Source of the DNA: Terriglobia bacterium
GTDB lineage: Bacteria > Acidobacteriota > Terriglobia > Bryobacterales > Bryobacteraceae
Assembly (NCBI GenBank): GCA_020073145.1
Contig: JAIQFS010000046.1
Location: forward strand, 1 to 45,194
Direction of reading: 5' to 3'
DNA length: 45,194 bases
The stretch's first letter is position 1. Every line of letters begins with the position of its first letter. This document shows, piece after piece, positions 43,792 to 45,194 of this stretch. The translations under genes were made by a program, and so were the position numbers. A model generated the notes under the pieces. That model was given only the letters and a program-made list of their open reading frames with translations, searched no databases and was not told where the DNA came from.

Positions 43792-45099
43792 ATGCAAACC
43801 ACAGACCGCACTACCACTGCTGTTGAACCCCTCGTTCTGCCATCCGATCAGGACGCCACCGGAAGAACTCTGGGCGGCCGGGAAATCGAGTTGGTCACCC
43901 GGGCGATTCAAAGCGGCACTCTCACCAGCACTAAAGGCAGCCTCGTCCGGAGCCTGGAGGAGGAGTTTGCCCGCATGATGGGCGCACCCTTCGCCTTTGC
44001 CTGCTCCTCCGGCACCGCGGCGATTCACGCCGCCATCTCTGCCATCGACCCCGAACCCGGCGACGAAATCATCACTACCTCCATCACCGATATGGGCGCA
44101 CTGACCCCAATCCTGTATCAGGCCGCCATTCCGGTTTTCGCCGACGTCGATCCCCGGACTCTCAACGTGACCGCGGAAACCATCAAGCCCATGATTAGCG
44201 AACGTACGCGGGCCATCATCGTGACCCACTTGTTCGGCAATCCCTGCGAGATGGACTCGATCCTGGCTCTGGCCCAAGCCCACGGTCTGCCTGTCATCGA
44301 AGACTGTGCCCAGGCGTTTCTGGCTTCTTGCCAGGGGCGGACCGTCGGAACGCTCGGCGCCATAGGCTGCTTCAGCTTGCAGCAGGGCAAACACATCACC
44401 TGTGGCGAAGGTGGCATGGTGGTTGCCAGTGACGAACGCCTGGCGCGCCGGTTGTTCCTGTTTATCAACAAATGCTACGGCTACGGTGACGCGGCCCCCG
44501 ACCACTACTACCTCTCCCTCAACTCGCGAATGAGTGAGATTCAGGGTGCCGTCGCTCTCGGCCAGTTGGAAAAACTGAAGGCTTCGACCGAAACCCGCCG
44601 TTTGCGGGCCGCGGAACTCACCGCCCGGATTCGTGGCATCCCCGGCATTGAGCCGTTCCCCGTACCGCGTGGATCGTGTCACGTGTACTGGCGGTATTGT
44701 CTGCTGGTCGACCCCCAGGTCATTCCGGGCGGTGCCGTCGGCCTGGCTGCTGCCCTCAAGTTGCGAGGCATCAGCTCCGCGCCCCGCTACATCCAGAAGC
44801 CCGCATTCCAGTGCGAGATCTTCCAACGCCGCCGCACCTTCGGCAACATCATCAAATACATCAAGATGGGTTCCAGCTCCAACTTCGGCAATATGCTCAG
44901 TATGACGGGTGCGCGCTTGTTTTTGCCTTTTTTGCCGATGCTGCCAATTCAGATTCTTCTCAATAATTTTCTTTATGACCTGTCCCAGATTGCCATTCCA
45001 TCAGACAGCATCGACGAAGAATACCTTCTCAAATCCCGGCCGTGGAACGTTGAGGGCATTCATTTGGTGATTCTTTCGCTCGCTCCCGCTTCACCATAG
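43792..45099 (+). CDS. DegT-family aminotransferase fused to MgtA fragment
   Basis: A 435-residue chimera. Residues 1-346 are a DegT/DnrJ/EryC1/StrS sugar aminotransferase: CSSGTAAIHAAISAI, HLFGNPCEMDSIL, VIEDCAQAF, and PLP-binding K200 in SLQQGKHITCGEGGM. Such enzymes use a keto-sugar nucleotide and an amino donor to make amino sugars. At RRTFGN (347-352) the frame leaves the aminotransferase and continues as the C-terminal part of an MgtA-type magnesium P-type ATPase (IKMGSSSNFGNML, FLPFLPMLPIQILLNNFLYD, SQIAIPSDSIDEEYL). It ends by a stop after APASP. About 55 C-terminal aminotransferase residues are lost. Both families carry RRTFGN, so the join fits recombination at short homology or an assembly error. 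The ATG at 43792 is 13 bp after the previous stop. Activity of the fusion is doubtful. Confidence 0.88.
   Translation: MQTTDRTTTAVEPLVLPSDQDATGRTLGGREIELVTRAIQSGTLTSTKGSLVRSLEEEFARMMGAPFAFACSSGTAAIHAAISAIDPEPGDEIITTSITDMGALTPILYQAAIPVFADVDPRTLNVTAETIKPMISERTRAIIVTHLFGNPCEMDSILALAQAHGLPVIEDCAQAFLASCQGRTVGTLGAIGCFSLQQGKHITCGEGGMVVASDERLARRLFLFINKCYGYGDAAPDHYYLSLNSRMSEIQGAVALGQLEKLKASTETRRLRAAELTARIRGIPGIEPFPVPRGSCHVYWRYCLLVDPQVIPGGAVGLAAALKLRGISSAPRYIQKPAFQCEIFQRRRTFGNIIKYIKMGSSSNFGNMLSMTGARLFLPFLPMLPIQILLNNFLYDLSQIAIPSDSIDEEYLLKSRPWNVEGIHLVILSLAPASP
44830..45099 (+). pseudogene. MgtA-type P-type ATPase fragment
   Basis: Ninety residues matching the membrane-domain part of magnesium-translocating P-type ATPases (the region of helices M5-M6 after the hydrolytic domains), with the family signature SSNFGN, FLPFLPMLP, NxLYDxSQxAIP and a D/E-rich turn. 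No phosphorylation site, nucleotide domain or later helices are present. The frame stops at 45097, about 100 residues short of a normal C terminus. Base use in 44900-45000 is visibly richer in T than the upstream aminotransferase part. This is an orphan fragment joined to the aminotransferase frame. Confidence 0.8.
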
Positions 45100-45119
45100 C
45101 GCGAGTGGCGATCCGGGCG

Positions 45120-45194
45120 CTACCCGGCGCCAAGAGCGACCGCAACGTTGTAGGTGATGAAGGAGGCGATGTAGGCCAGCGCCAGCATGTAGCC
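45120..45194 (-). CDS. feoB: 3' end of a probable feoB (partial)
   Basis: The last 24 codons and TAG stop (CTA at 45120-45122) of a minus-strand gene that continues beyond the window. The residues GYMLALAYIASFITYN followed by VAVALGAG look like the final membrane helix of FeoB ferrous iron permease. The match is short, so the identity is tentative. It is convergent with the chimeric frame and lies 20 bp from its stop, so the DNA beyond about 44830 no longer looks like an exopolysaccharide locus. Confidence 0.45.
   Translation of the reverse strand, partial: GYMLALAYIASFITYNVAVALGAG

Overview
The window is GC-rich and gene-dense. It looks like the chromosome of a soil-type Acidobacteriota, possibly Bryobacterales/Solibacter-like. 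That assignment is inference: it rests on base composition, secreted proteins with putative-Ig repeats, large sets of hybrid histidine kinases, and the style of the exopolysaccharide genes. No rRNA, tRNA or CRISPR array was recognised.

Region 1 (1-467) has five ~23-bp direct repeats, possibly the edge of an insertion sequence, and no supported gene. Region 2 (468-15886) is a signalling island. On the minus strand a single-domain response regulator (start 10430) overlaps a 2,385-residue hybrid kinase carrying 14 tandem 92-residue HAMP units, a GAF domain, a kinase core and three receivers. This is followed by a REC-PAS-kinase and a Crp/Fnr-type regulator. Divergently, on the plus strand, lie a REC-PAS-kinase, a short kinase, a receiver whose phospho-acceptor Asp is Ala, and a sigma-54 activator of the NtrC type. 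A further short kinase converges on the last of these. A TonB-domain lipoprotein and a stand-alone Clp-type AAA+ ATPase follow, the latter with a good sigma-54 promoter match.

Region 3 (18510-25943) is a trehalose locus. It holds a trehalose-6-phosphate synthase fused behind a membrane/HAMP sensor module, a trehalose-6-phosphatase, a DUF5752-like protein and a TreT-type trehalose synthase. An OmpA-family protein in the opposite orientation comes next, then a second phosphatase homologue that has lost its catalytic Asp. Two independent routes to trehalose next to a large two-component island suggest a stress (osmotic or desiccation) module; this is inference.

Region 4 (26089-31923) has two paralogous secreted HExxH proteins, galE, two secreted Ig-like proteins, a STAS anti-anti-sigma protein, and two small proteins of unknown role. 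Region 5 is a ~1-kb stretch with no supported gene (31924-32965), followed by a Wzx/Wzy-type exopolysaccharide operon (32966-45099). Its genes encode a NusG/RfaH-like factor, Wza-like and Wzc-like proteins, a polymerase or ligase, a GT4 glycosyltransferase, a WbaP-type phosphoglycosyltransferase, a Wzx flippase, a deacetylase-like/GT2 fusion and a DegT-family aminotransferase.

The aminotransferase frame runs, through the shared hexapeptide RRTFGN, into the C-terminal part of an MgtA-type P-type ATPase. Just beyond, on the minus strand, is the 3' end of what looks like feoB. The right edge is therefore a recombination scar or an assembly join. The most notable items are this chimera, the poly-HAMP kinase with recently homogenised units, the sensor-fused trehalose synthase with a catalytically dead phosphatase paralogue, and the deacetylase-like/GT2 fusion that has lost its metal-binding histidines.
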